From Hyperoodon ampullatus (taxonomy: Eukaryota > Chordata > Mammalia > Artiodactyla > Ziphiidae), in contig CATKHW010000549.1 of the NCBI GenBank assembly GCA_949752795.1, positions 744,001 to 808,000 on the forward strand: a stretch of DNA of 64,000 nt, given 5' to 3'. A model generated the notes under the pieces. The model searched no databases. It was not told where the DNA came from and saw only the letters and a program-made list of their open reading frames with translations. Below, in pieces: positions 1 through 10,434 of the stretch (the first letter of the stretch is position 1; each line of letters starts with the position of its first letter). A program made the position numbers and the translations under genes.

Positions 1-1739
1 CAAAATTTTGGACTTGCGGTCAGCTCACCAAAAACGAGTTGAAAAATGGAGCTCAGGGGCACAGCAATTCACAAACTGGCCGAGTAATAAAGGACAACTA
101 TCGTCCAGAAATCTGTTGAGGGAAGGCAACGAGGCGGACTTGAAAGAGAGGCAGAATAGCAGGAAACAGATTTCAAGAGGTACGTTGGAATCGCCTTTAA
201 AGCACAGGAAGAGGGGCACAACTTCGACAATGATGCACTTGGCCACAAACGACGTATGCGTTTTCTCCTGAATATATTCAGGAGAAAACGCATACGCCCC
301 TTTTGGCCAAGCAAGCAAGCGGGCAATGCAAATCTGCACTACAAAGAAGTATCACTTCCCACCGGTCAAAAGGGACATCCACAAAATGTGTAAGAACAAG
401 AAAGGCAAGACAGGCCCTGGAGAACAGGGAGCCTTGTTATGCTGATGGGCGGGATGTAAATTGCCAACTGCCTCTCTGGAGGAGTGCATTCTGTTCCCTA
501 AAACAAGTAAAGAACAGAGCTACAGAGCCAAGGGCACTACCAGTATAGGGAATATACCTTGGGAAAACTGAAAATCAATAAGACAGAGCCACCCCAAAAT
601 TTAGGGCTGCACTACATACAAGGACCTCAACTTGGATACACCTTAAGTATCCCAGAAAATATAAACATGGTTCAAAAAATTGTGGTACTTACGTACGATG
701 GAATATCCCTCAGCCATGAAATCAATGTCATAAGACCAGTAGCAGCAAAATGGATGGATTCAGGTACGATGATTCTAAGTGAAATAAGTCACAGAGAAAA
801 AGAAACTTATCATAAGATATCACTTATGAAGATCCTGTAAACATGGCTACACTTGAACTGAGTTAGGAAAGAGAACAGTGTCTCACATTTAGAAAACACT
901 CTTATACCTGCTTAAGGGGGAAGGAGAGGTGGGGTGATGCATAAAACCAGAGTTTGATATAAGCACAGGTACTGTTCCAAAAACCATCTATTGAATAGAC
1001 AAGACCTACACCGTCCTCAGTGAAAGGGACTCAAAACCCCATATTTCCCGCAGAGGAAAATATCTGACTAGTAAGAATCTTAAAACCTATGTATTGATAT
1101 GTCTCCGTAAGGGAATCAAGTGTGTCTAGACTGGCATAAACATGGCAGCGAGAATCAGATCAAACCCACTATAAAAAGGAATTTCAAAAACAAAACAAAA
1201 AAACTGGGAAATTCTTTACAATTCCTTCAGGGTTTCTGATGAAAGCTGGAATGACCCTATCTACAACGACAGCTGGATGTGGCATAAGGCTGGACACTTG
1301 GGACTGAGACGATTGGTGAGATTGGGTGAGCAAATGCAGACCCTTTAAAGCAATAATGCATGGCACCCATTCCATGGGTCCAAACTCTCCAGGTTGAAGG
1401 GAATATTACTACAGCTATAACATGTGCGGGAAACCTAGAGAACGGACACACTGTGAATACGGAAGGTATCTGAAACTCAACGAATAGTCCCTCTCCTGGT
1501 GCTCCGGTTTGACTTTCCGTCTGCTTTACTATCAACCTCCCAACTTGGAGAGACAGCCCCTTTAACCTCTTGGTTCGCACAGGTTGCCAATTTGGCAGAG
1601 GATGAAAGGGAAGAGGGAGACCCAATGAGAGAGTAGCTGTTAGGCATTTGGACGGGCACATATCACTGTAATTTCCCGGCAGGAAGAAGAATTAACCAAA
1701 TTCTCAGCCACCCACCGGGAACCAGTATAGGTCCTGAAC
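1..1739 (+). repeat. Satellite monomer 1
   Basis: The most divergent copy, with about 19 changes seen in few or no other units: for example positions 108, 147, 246, 250, 252, 300, 614, 754, 1159, 1234, 1290-1291, 1462, 1468 and 1472. The palindrome at 238-311 has four mispaired positions. The GGTACC site present in the other monomers is GGTACT here, near 968. The window opens one base inside the CCAAAATTTTGG dyad used to set the phase. Confidence 0.96.
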
Positions 1740-3477
1740 CAAAATTTTGGACTTGCGGTCAGCTCACCAAAAACGAGTTGAAAAATGGAGCTCAGGGGCA
1801 CAGCAATTCACAAACTGGCCGAGTAATAAAGGACAAGTATCGTCCAAAAATCTGTTGAGGGAAGGCAACGAGGCGGACTTGAAAGCGAGGCAGAATAGCA
1901 GGAAACAGATTTCAAGAGGTACGTTGGAATCGCCTTTAAAGCACAGGAAGAGGGGCACAACTTCGACAATGATGCACTTGGCCAAAATGGGCGTATGCGT
2001 TTTCTCCTGAATATATTCAGGAGAAAACGCATACGCCCTTTTTGGCCAAGCAAGCAAGCGGGCAATGCAAATCTGCACTACAAAGAAGTATCCCTTCCCA
2101 CCGGTCAAAAGGGACGTCCACAAAATGTGTAAGAACAAGAAAGGCAAGACAGGCCCTGGAGAACAGGGAGCCTTGTTATGCTGATGGGCGGGATGTAAAT
2201 TGCCAACTGCCTCTCTGGAGGAGTGCATTGTGTTCCCTAAAACAAGTAAAGAACAGAGCTACAGAGCCAAGGGCACTACCAGTCTAGGGAATATACCTTG
2301 GGAAAACTGAAAATCAATAAGACAGAGCCACCCCAAAATTTAGGGCTGCACTGCATACAAGGACCTCAACTTGGATACACCTTAAGTATCCCAGAAAATA
2401 TAAACATGGTTCAAAAATTTGTGGTACTTATGTACGATGGAATATCCCTCAGCCATGAAATCAATGTCATAAGACCAGTAGCAACAAAATGGGTGGATTC
2501 AGGTACGATGATTCTAAGTGAAATAAGTCACACAGAAAAAGAAACTTATCATAAGATATCACTTATGAAGATCCTGTAAACATGGCTACACTTGAACTGA
2601 GTTAGGAAAGAGAACAGTGTCTCACATTTAGAAAACACTCTTATACCTGCTTAAGGGGGAAGGAGAGGTGGGGTGATGCATAAAACCAGAGTTTGATATA
2701 CGCACAGGTACCGTTCCAAAAACCAACTATGGAATAGACAAGACCTACACCGTCCTCAGTGAAAGGGACTCAAAACCCCATATTTCCCACAGAAGAAAAT
2801 ATCTGACTAGTAAGAATCTTAAAACCTATGTATTGATATGTCTCCGTAAGGGAATCAAGTGTGTCTAGACTGGCATAAACATGGCAGCGAGAATCAGCTC
2901 AAACCCACTATAAAAAGGAATTTCAAAAACAAAAAAAAAAACAGGGAAATTCTTTACAATTCCTTCAGGGTCTCTGATGAAAGCTGGAATGACCCTATCT
3001 ACAACGACAGCTGGATGTGGCATAAGGAGGGACACTTGGGACTGAGACGATTGGTGAGATTGGGTGAGCAAATGCAGACGCTTTAAAGCAATAATGCATG
3101 GCACCCATTCCATGGGTCCGAACTCTCCAGGTTGAAGGGAATATTACTACAGCTATAACATGTGCGGGAAACCTAGGGAACGGACACACTGTGAATACGA
3201 AAGGTTTCTAAAACTCAACGAATAGTCCTTCTCATGGTGCTCCGGTTTGATTTTCCGTCTGCTTTACTATCAACCTCCCAACTTGGAGAGACAGCCCCTT
3301 TAACCTCTTGGTTCGCACAGGTTGCCAATTTGGCAGAGGATGAAAGGGAAGAGGGAGAACCAATGAGAGAGTAGCTGTTAGGCATTTGGACGGGCACATA
3401 TCACTGTAATTTCCCGGCAGGAAGAAGAATTAACCAAATTCTCAGCCACCCACCGGGAACCAGTATAGGTCCTGAAC
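1740..3477 (+). repeat. Satellite monomer 2 (1,738 bp)
   Basis: The second most divergent copy. Its A-rich tract (about 2926-2942) has lost one A and one interrupting C, leaving an 11-A run. Private changes include gggacgtcc near 2113, attgtgttcc near 2228, an ACG-to-ATG change near 2430 and agtccttctcatgg near 3225. The palindrome at 1977-2050 has one mispair. It shares caagtatcg near 1835 with monomers 4 and 5. Confidence 0.97.
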
Positions 3478-5216
3478 CAAAATTTTGGACTTGCGGTCAG
3501 CTCACCAAAAACGAGTTGAAAAATGGAGCTCAGGGGCACAGCAATTCACAAACTGGCCGAGTAATGACGGACAACTATCGTCCAAAAATCTGTTGAGGGA
3601 AGGCAACGAGGCGGACTTGAAAGCGAGGCAGAATAGCAGGAAACAGATTTCAAGAGGTACGTTGGAATCGCCTTTAAAGCACAGGAAGAGGGGCACAACT
3701 TCGACAATGATGCACTTGGCCAAAAACGGCGTATGCGTTTTCTCCTGAATATATTCAGGAGAAAACGCATACGCCCTTTTTGGCCAAGCAAGCAAGCGGG
3801 CAATGCACATCTGCACTACAAAGAAGTATCTCTTCCCACCGGTCAAAAGGGACATCCACAAAATGTGTAAGAACAAGAAAGGCAAGACAGGCCCTGGAGA
3901 ACAGGGAGCCTTGTTATGCTGATGGGCGGGATGTAAATTGCCAACTGCCTCTCTGGAGGAGTGCATTCTGTTCCCTAAAACAAGTAAAGAACAGAGCTAC
4001 AGAGCCAAGGGCACTACCAGTCTAGGGAATATACCTTGGGAAAACTGAAAATCAATAAGACAGAGCCACCCCAAAATTTAGGGCTGCACTGCATACAAGG
4101 ACCTCAACTTGGATACACCTTAAGTATCCCAGAAAATATAAACATGGTTCAAAAAATTGTGGTAATTACGTATGATGGAATATCCCTCAGCCATGAAATC
4201 AATGTCATAAGACCAGTAGCAGCAAAATGGGTGGATTCAGGTACGATGATTCTAAGTGAAATAAGTCACAGAGAAAAAGAAACTTATCATAAGATATCAC
4301 TTATGAAGATCCTGTAAACATGGCTACACTTGAACTGAGTTAGGAAAGAGAACAGTGTCTCACATTTAGAAAACACTCTTATACCTGCTTAAGGGGGAAG
4401 GAGAGGTGGGGTGATGCATAAAACCAGAGTTTGATATAAGCACAGGTACCGTTCCAAAAACCAACTATGGAATAGACAAGACCTGCACCGTCCTCAGTGA
4501 AAGGGACTCAAAACCCCATATTTCCCGCAGAGGAAAATATCTGACTAGTAAGAATCTTAAAACCTATGTATTGATATGTCTCCGTAAGGGAATCAAGTGT
4601 GTCTAGACTGGCATAAACATGGCAGCGAGAATCAGCTCAAGCCCACTATAAAAAGGAATTTCAAAAACAAAACAAAAAAACTGGGAAATTCTTTACAATT
4701 CCTTCAGGGTCTCTGATGAAAGCTGGAATGACCCTATCTACAACGACAGCTGGATGTGGCATAAGGAGGGACACTTGGGACTGAGACGATTGGTGAGATT
4801 GGGTGAGCAAATGCAGACCCTTTAAAGCAATAATGCATGGCACCCATGCCATGGGTCCGAACTCTCCAGGTTGAAGGGAATATTACTACAGCTATAACAT
4901 GTGCGGGAAACCTAGAGAACGGACACACTGTGAATACGAATGGTTTCTAAAACTCAACGAATAGTCCCTCTCCTGGTGCTCCGGTTTGACTTTCCGTCTG
5001 CTTTACTATCAACCTCCCAACTTGGAGAGACAGCCCCTTTAACCTCTTGGTTCGCACAGGTTGCCAATTTGGCAGAGGATGAAAGGGAAGAGGGAGAACC
5101 AATGAGAGAGTAGCTGTTAGGCATTTGGACGGGCACATATCACTGTAATTTCCCGGCAGGAAGAAGAATTAACCAAATTCTCAGCCACCCACCGGGAACC
5201 AGTATAGGTCCTGAAC
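3478..5216 (+). repeat. Satellite monomer 3
   Basis: The AATAAA hexamer is changed to AATGAC near 3563. The palindrome at 3715-3788 has one mispair (acggcg against agggcg). Private changes include gcacatctg near 3805 and catgccatgg near 4847. It shares gtaattacg (about 4163) with monomers 4, 5 and 36. Confidence 0.97.
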
Positions 5217-5227
5217 CAAAATTTTGG
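5216..5227. repeat. 12-bp dyad CCAAAATTTTGG used as monomer start
   Basis: A perfect 12-bp inverted repeat about 226 bp before the long palindrome. It recurs at every monomer junction (for example 1739-1750 and 6955-6966) and is damaged in monomer 19. Its use as the start is a convention, not evidence of the biological unit boundary. Confidence 0.85.
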
Positions 5228-5301
5228 ACTTGCGGTCAGCTCACTAAAAACGAGTTGAAAAATGGAGCTCAGGGGCACAGCAATTCACAAACTGGCCGAG
5301 T

Positions 5302-5307
5302 AATAAA
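5302..5307 (+). promoter_or_regulatory. AATAAA hexamer (possible polyadenylation signal)
   Basis: Canonical hexamer 86 bases into each monomer, about 655 bases after the TATA-like element of the preceding monomer. Monomer 3 has AATGAC instead. No supporting downstream GU-rich element was identified, so function is only a possibility. Confidence 0.2.
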
Positions 5308-5453
5308 GGACAAGTATCGTCCAAAAATCTGTTGAGGGAAGGCAACGAGGCGGACTTGAAAGCGAGGCAGAATAGCAGGAAACAGATTTCAAGAGGTACG
5401 TTGGAATCGCCTTTAAAGCACAGGAAGAGGGGCACAACTTCGACAATGATGCA

Positions 5454-5527
5454 CTTGGCCAAAAAGGGCGTATGCGTTTTCTCCTGAATATATTCAGGAG
5501 AAAACGCATACGCCCTTTTTGGCCAAG
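5454..5527. repeat. 74-bp perfect palindrome, present once per monomer
   Basis: Two 37-bp arms meet with no spacer. The outer ends read CTTGGCC and GGCCAAG, and the centre is CCTGAATATATTCAGG. Symmetry stops abruptly outside the arms (gatgca to the left, caagcaag to the right). The same element starts 237 bases into every monomer, for example at 238, 1977, 3715, 7193, 10671, 20868+237, 36756 and 62840. It is perfect in 25 copies, has one mispair in monomers 2, 3, 6, 8, 9, 11, 17 and 20, two in 16, 22 and 28, and four in monomer 1. It could extrude a cruciform as DNA or fold into a long hairpin if transcribed; neither is shown by the sequence. Confidence 0.97.
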
Positions 5528-5726
5528 CAAGCAAGCGGGCAATGCAAATCTGCACTACAAAGAAGTATCTCTTCCCACCGGTCAAAAGGGACATCCACAA
5601 AATGTGTAAGAACAAGAAAGGCAAGACAGGCCCTGGAGAACAGGGAGCCTTGTTATGCTGATGGGCGGGATGTAAATTGCCAACTGCCTCTCTGGAGGAG
5701 TGCATTCTGTTCCCTAAAACAAGTAA

Positions 5727-6056
5727 AGAACAGAGCTACAGAGCCAAGGGCACTACCAGTCTAGGGAATATACCTTGGGAAAACTGAAAATCAATAAGAC
5801 AGAGCCACCCCAAAATTTAGGGCTGCACTGCATACAAGGACCTCAACTTGGATACACCTTAAGTATCCCAGAAAATATAAACATGGTTCAAAAAATTGTG
5901 GTAATTACGTATGATGGAATATCCCTCAGCCATGAAATCAATGTCATAAGACCAGTAGCAGCAAAATGGGTGGATTCAGGTACGATGATTCTAAGTGAAA
6001 TAAGTCACAGAGAAAAAGAAACTTATCATAAGATATCACTTATGAAGATCCTGTAA
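5727..6056 (+). other. 110-codon open frame (stop to stop), intact in all 37 monomers; probably not a gene
   Basis: Reference copy in monomer 4. The frame runs from just after a TAA to a TAA. A 93-codon reading begins at TTG (5775); the first ATG is 36 codons further on at 5883, so an ATG-initiated product would have only 57 residues. It is the only longer frame open in every unit, with starts at 559, 2298, 4036 and so on to 63161. About sixteen kinds of replacement change are seen against about four silent ones (tac/tat, acc/act, ggt/ggc, tca/tct), which is what unconstrained DNA gives. I recognise no domain, signal peptide or membrane segment. Best read as an incidental frame, or a remnant too decayed to name. 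Confidence 0.3.
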
Positions 6057-6385
6057 ACATGGCTACACTTGAACTGAGTTAGGAAAGAGAACAGTGTCTC
6101 ACATTTAGAAAACACTCTTATACCTGCTTAAGGGGGAAGGAGAGGTGGGGTGATGCATAAAACCAGAGTTTGATATAAGCACAGGTACCGTTCCAAAAAC
6201 CAACTATGGAATAGACAAGACCTGCACCGTCCTCAGTGAAAGGGACTCAAAACCCCATATTTCCCGTAGAGGAAAATATCTGACTAGTAAGAATCTTAAA
6301 ACCTATGTATTGATATGTCTCCGTAAGGGAATCAAGTGTGTCTAGACTGGCATAAACATGGCAGCGAGAATCAGCTCAAGCCCAC

Positions 6386-6395
6386 TATAAAAAGG
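6386..6395 (+). promoter_or_regulatory. TATA-box-like element TATAAAAAGG
   Basis: A good match to a polymerase II TATA element, 1,170 bases into the monomer and present in nearly every unit. Monomers 8 and 13 have TACAAAAAGG instead (near 13342 and 22037). No initiator or other promoter element was recognised around it, and such a short match can arise by chance in an A-rich region. Confidence 0.3.
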
Positions 6396-6400
6396 AATTT

Positions 6401-6420
6401 CAAAAACAAAACAAAAAAAC
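6401..6420 (+). repeat. A-rich tract, site of length variation
   Basis: A 20-bp tract made of A runs separated by single C. Two of the four monomer length changes fall here: monomer 2 (one base shorter and one C lost) and monomer 6 (one A more), as expected for slippage. Confidence 0.8.
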
Positions 6421-6580
6421 TGGGAAATTCTTTACAATTCCTTCAGGGTCTCTGATGAAAGCTGGAATGACCCTATCTACAACGACAGCTGGATGTGGCA
6501 TAAGGAGGGACACTTGGGACTGAGACGATTGGTGAGATTGGGTGAGCAAATGCAGACCCTTTAAAGCAATAATGCATGGC

Positions 6581-6595
6581 ACCCATTCCATGGGT
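6581..6595. repeat. Short inverted repeat ACCCAT-TCC-ATGGGT
   Basis: Six-base arms around a three-base loop, near the end of the TATA and A-rich section of the monomer. It is conserved in most units; monomers 3, 26, 32 and 37 carry changes in it. Small enough to be coincidental. Confidence 0.4.
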
Positions 6596-6955
6596 CCGAA
6601 CTCTCCAGGTTGAAGGGAATATTACTACAGCTATAACATGTGCGGGAAACCTAGAGAACGGACACACTGTGAATACGAAAGGTTTCTAAAACTCAAAGAA
6701 TAGTCCCTCTCCTGGTGCTCCGGTTTGACTTTCCGTCTGCTTTACTATCAACCTCCCAACTTGGAGAGACAGCCCCTTTAACCTCTTGGTTCGCACAGGT
6801 TGCCAATTTGGCAGAGGATGAAAGGGAAGAGGGAGAACCAATGAGAGAGTAGCTGTTAGGCATTTGGACGGGCACATATCACTGTAATTTCCCGGCAGGA
6901 AGAAGAATTAACCAAATTCTCAGCCACCCACCGGGAACCAGTATAGGTCCTGAAC

Positions 6956-8694
6956 CAAAATTTTGGACTTGCGGTCAGCTCACTAAAAACGAGTTGAAAA
7001 ATGGAGCTCAGGGGCACAGCAATTCACAAACTGGCCGAGTAATAAAGGACAAGTATCGTCCAAAAATCTGTTGAGGGAAGGCAACGAGGCGGACTTGAAA
7101 GCGAGGCAGAATAGCAGGAAACAGATTTCAAGAGGTACGTTGGAATCGCCTTTAAAGCACAGGAAGAGGGGCACAACTTCGACAATGATGCACTTGGCCA
7201 AAAAGGGCGTATGCGTTTTCTCCTGAATATATTCAGGAGAAAACGCATACGCCCTTTTTGGCCAAGCAAGCAAGCGGGCAATGCAAATCTGCACTACAAA
7301 GAAGTATCTCTTCCCACCGGTCAAAAGGGACATCCACAAAATGTGTAAGAACAAGAAAGGCAAGACAGGCCCTGGAGAACAGGGAGCCTTGTTATGCTGA
7401 TGGGCGGGATGTAAATTGCCAACTGCCTCTCTGGAGGAGTGCATTCTGTTCCCTAAAACAAGTAAAGAACAGAGCTACAGAGCCAAGGGCACTACCAGTC
7501 TAGGGAATATACCTTGGGAAAACTGAAAATCAATAAGACAGAGCCACCCCAAAATTTAGGGCTGCACTGCATACAAGGACCTCAACTTGGATACACCTTA
7601 AGTATCCCAGAAAATATAAACATGGTTCAAAAAATTGTGGTAATTACGTATGATGGAATATCCCTCAGCCATGAAATCAATGTCATAAGACCAGTAGCAG
7701 CAAAATGGGTGGATTCAGGTACGATGATTCTAAGTGAAATAAGTCACAGAGAAAAAGAAACTTATCATAAGATATCACTTATGAAGATCCTGTAAACATG
7801 GCTACACTTGAACTGAGTTAGGAAAGAGAACAGTGTCTCACATTTAGAAAACACTCTTATACCTGCTTAAGGGGGAAGGAGAGGTGGGGTGATGCATAAA
7901 ACCAGAGTTTGATATAAGCACAGGTACCGTTCCAAAAACCAACGATGGAATAGACAAGACCTACACCGTCCTCAGTGAAAGGGACTCAAAACCCCATATT
8001 TCCCGCAGAGGAAAGTATCTGACTAGTAAGAATCTTAAAACCTATGTATTGATATGTCTCCGTAAGGGAATCAAGTGTGTCTAGACTGGCATAAACATGG
8101 CAGCGAGAATCAGCTCAAACCCACTATAAAAAGGAATTTCAAAAACAAAACAAAAAAACTGGGAAATTCTTTACAATTCCTTCAGGGTCTCTGAGGAAAC
8201 CTAGAATTACCCTATCTACAACGACAGCTGGATGTGGCATAAGCAGGGACACTTGGGACTGAGAGGATTGGTGAGATTGGGTGAGCAAATGCAGACCCTT
8301 TACAGCAATAATGCATGGCACCCATTCCATGGGTCCGAACTCTCCAGGTTGAAGGGAATATTACTACAGCTATAACATGTGCGGGAAACCTAGAGAACGG
8401 ACACACTGTGAATACGAAAGGTTTCTAAAACTCAACGAATAGTCCCTCTCCTGGTGCTCCGGTTTGACTTTCCGTCTGCTTTACTATCAACCTCCCAACT
8501 TGGAGAGACAGCCCCTTTAACCTGTTGGTTCGCACAGGTTGGCAATTTGGCAGAGGATGAAAGGGAAGAGGGAGAACCAATGAGAGAGTAGCTGTTAGGC
8601 ATTTGGACGGGCACATATCACTGTAATTTCCCGGCAGGAAGAAGAATTAACCAAATTCTCAGCCCCCCACCGGGAACCAGTATAGGTCCTGAAC
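6956..8694 (+). repeat. Satellite monomer 5
   Basis: The palindrome at 7193-7266 is perfect. Its first half follows monomer 4, whereas its second half carries a different haplotype (gagaggatt near 8261, tttacagc near 8299, aggttggcaat near 8536). Four substitutions are packed into 8196-8208, an unusual local cluster. The change of haplotype along the unit fits a conversion or crossover mosaic. Confidence 0.97.
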
Positions 8695-10434
8695 CAAAAT
8701 TTTGGACTTGCGGTCAGCTCACCAAAAACGAGTTGAAAAATGGAGCTCAGGGGCACAGCAATTCACAAACTGGCCGAGTAATAAAGGACAACTATCGTCC
8801 AAAAATCTGTTGAGGGAAGGCAACGAGGCGGACTTGAAAGCGAGACAGAATAGCAGGAAACAGATTTCAAGAGGTACGTTGGAATCGCCTTTAAAGCACA
8901 GGAAGAGGGGCACAACTTCGACAATGATGCACTTGGCCAAAAAGGGCGTATGCGTTCTCTCCTGAATATATTCAGGAGAAAACGCATACGCCCTTTTTGG
9001 CCAAGCAAGCAAGCGGGCAATGCAAATCTGCACTACAAAGAAGTATCTCTTCCCACCGGTCAAAAGGGACATCCACAAAATGTGTAAGAACAAGAAAGGC
9101 AAGACAGGCCCTGGAGAACAGGGAGCCTTGTTATGCTGATGGGCGGGATGTAAATTGCCAACTGCCTCTCTGGAGGAGTGCATTCTGTTCCCTAAAACAA
9201 GTAAAGAACAGAGCTACAGAGCCAAGGGTACTACCAGTCTAGGGAATATACCTTGGGAAAACTGAAAATCAATAAGACAGAGCCACCCCAAAATTTAGGG
9301 CTGCACTGCATACAAGGACCTCAACTTGGATACACCTTAAGTATCCCAGAAAATATAAACATGGTTCAAAAAATTGTGGTACTTACGTACGATGGAATAT
9401 CCCTCAGCCATGAAATCAATGTCATAAGACCAGTAGCAACAAAATGGGTGGATTCAGGTACGATGATTCTAAGTGAAATAAGTCACACAGAAAAAGAAAC
9501 TTATCATAAGATATCACTTATGAAGATCCTGTAAACATGGCTACACTTGAACTGAGTTAGGAAAGAGAACAGTGTCTCACATTTAGAAAACACTCTTATA
9601 CCTGCTTAAGGGGGAAGGAGAGGTGGGGTGATGCATAAAACCAGAGTTTGATATAAGCACAGGTACCGTTCCAAAAACCAACTATGGAATAGACAAGACC
9701 TACACCGTCCTCAGTGAAAGGGACTCAAAACCCCATATTTCCCGCAGAGGAAAATATCTGACTAGTAAGAATCTTAAAACCTATGTATTGATATGTCTCC
9801 GTAAGGGAATCAAGTGTGTCTAGACTGGCATAAACATGGCAGCGAGAATCAGCTCAAACCCACTATAAAAAGGAATTTCAAAAACAAAACAAAAAAAACT
9901 GGGAAATTCTTTACAATTCCTTCAGGGTCTCTGATGAAAGCTGGAATGACCCTATCTACAATGACAGCAGGATGTGGCATAAGGAGGGACACTTGGGACT
10001 GAGACGATTGGTGAGATTGGGTGAGCAAATGCAGACCCTTTAAAGCAGTAATGCATGGCACCCATTCCATGGGTCCGAACTCTCCAGGTTGAAGGGAATA
10101 TTACTACAGCTATAACATGTGCGGGAAACCTAGAGAACGGACACACTGTGAATACGAAAGGTTTCTAAAACTCAACAAATAGTCCCTCTCCTGGTGCTCC
10201 GGTTTGACTTTCCGTCTGCTTTACTATCAACCTCCCAACTTGGAGAGACAGCCCCTTTAACCTCTTGGTTCGCACAGGTTGCCAATTTGGCAGAGGATGA
10301 AAGGGAAGAGGGAGAACCAATGAGAGAGTAGCTGTTAGGCATTTGGACGGGCACATATCACTGTAATTTCCCGGCAGGAAGAAGAATTAACCAAATTCTC
10401 AGCCACCCACCGGGAACCAGTATAGGTCCTGAAC
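8695..10434 (+). repeat. Satellite monomer 6 (1,740 bp)
   Basis: The one-base gain is in the A-rich tract, where the last A run has eight instead of seven A (about 9890-9898). The palindrome at 8932-9005 has one mispair, from T to C at 8957. Private changes include cgagacag near 8841, gggtacta near 9227 and cagcaggatg near 9965. Confidence 0.97.

Larger units (their letters stand above)
5217..6955 (+). repeat. Satellite monomer 4
   Basis: Close relative of monomer 5: both carry ctcactaaaa near the start, which puts a TAA in the first forward open frame, and both carry caagtatcg. The palindrome at 5454-5527 is perfect. Private changes are cccgtagagg near 6264 and caaagaatag near 6694. Used here as the reference copy for the internal elements. 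Confidence 0.97.

Noticed and set aside
8..271. 87-codon forward open frame at the start of most monomers
   Set aside because: It begins at TTG, is interrupted by TAA in monomers 4 and 5 and by a frameshift in 7, loses its start in monomer 19, overlaps antisense frames and ends inside the palindrome. No recognisable domain.
5454..5527. The palindrome as a MITE made of two fused terminal repeats
   Set aside because: The shape fits, but there is no clear target-site duplication (left flank GCAC against right GCAA at best) and I recognise no transposon end. Kept only as a possible origin.
5574..5625. A fragment resembling a retroviral nucleocapsid zinc knuckle (GQKGH followed in another frame by a cysteine and a basic stretch)
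   Set aside because: The first two cysteines are absent, the frame is broken, and no neighbouring gag, protease or polymerase signature was recognised. Too weak to call a retroviral remnant; a profile search would settle it.
5519..5764. 81-codon forward frame starting in the right arm of the palindrome
   Set aside because: No ATG start, stopped in monomer 12 and frameshifted in monomer 36, no family recognised. Read as incidental.
6400..6875. 60-64 codon minus-strand frames repeated in the last third of each monomer
   Set aside because: Short, mutually overlapping in different frames, with substitutions spread without codon pattern. Shadows of a repeated non-coding sequence.
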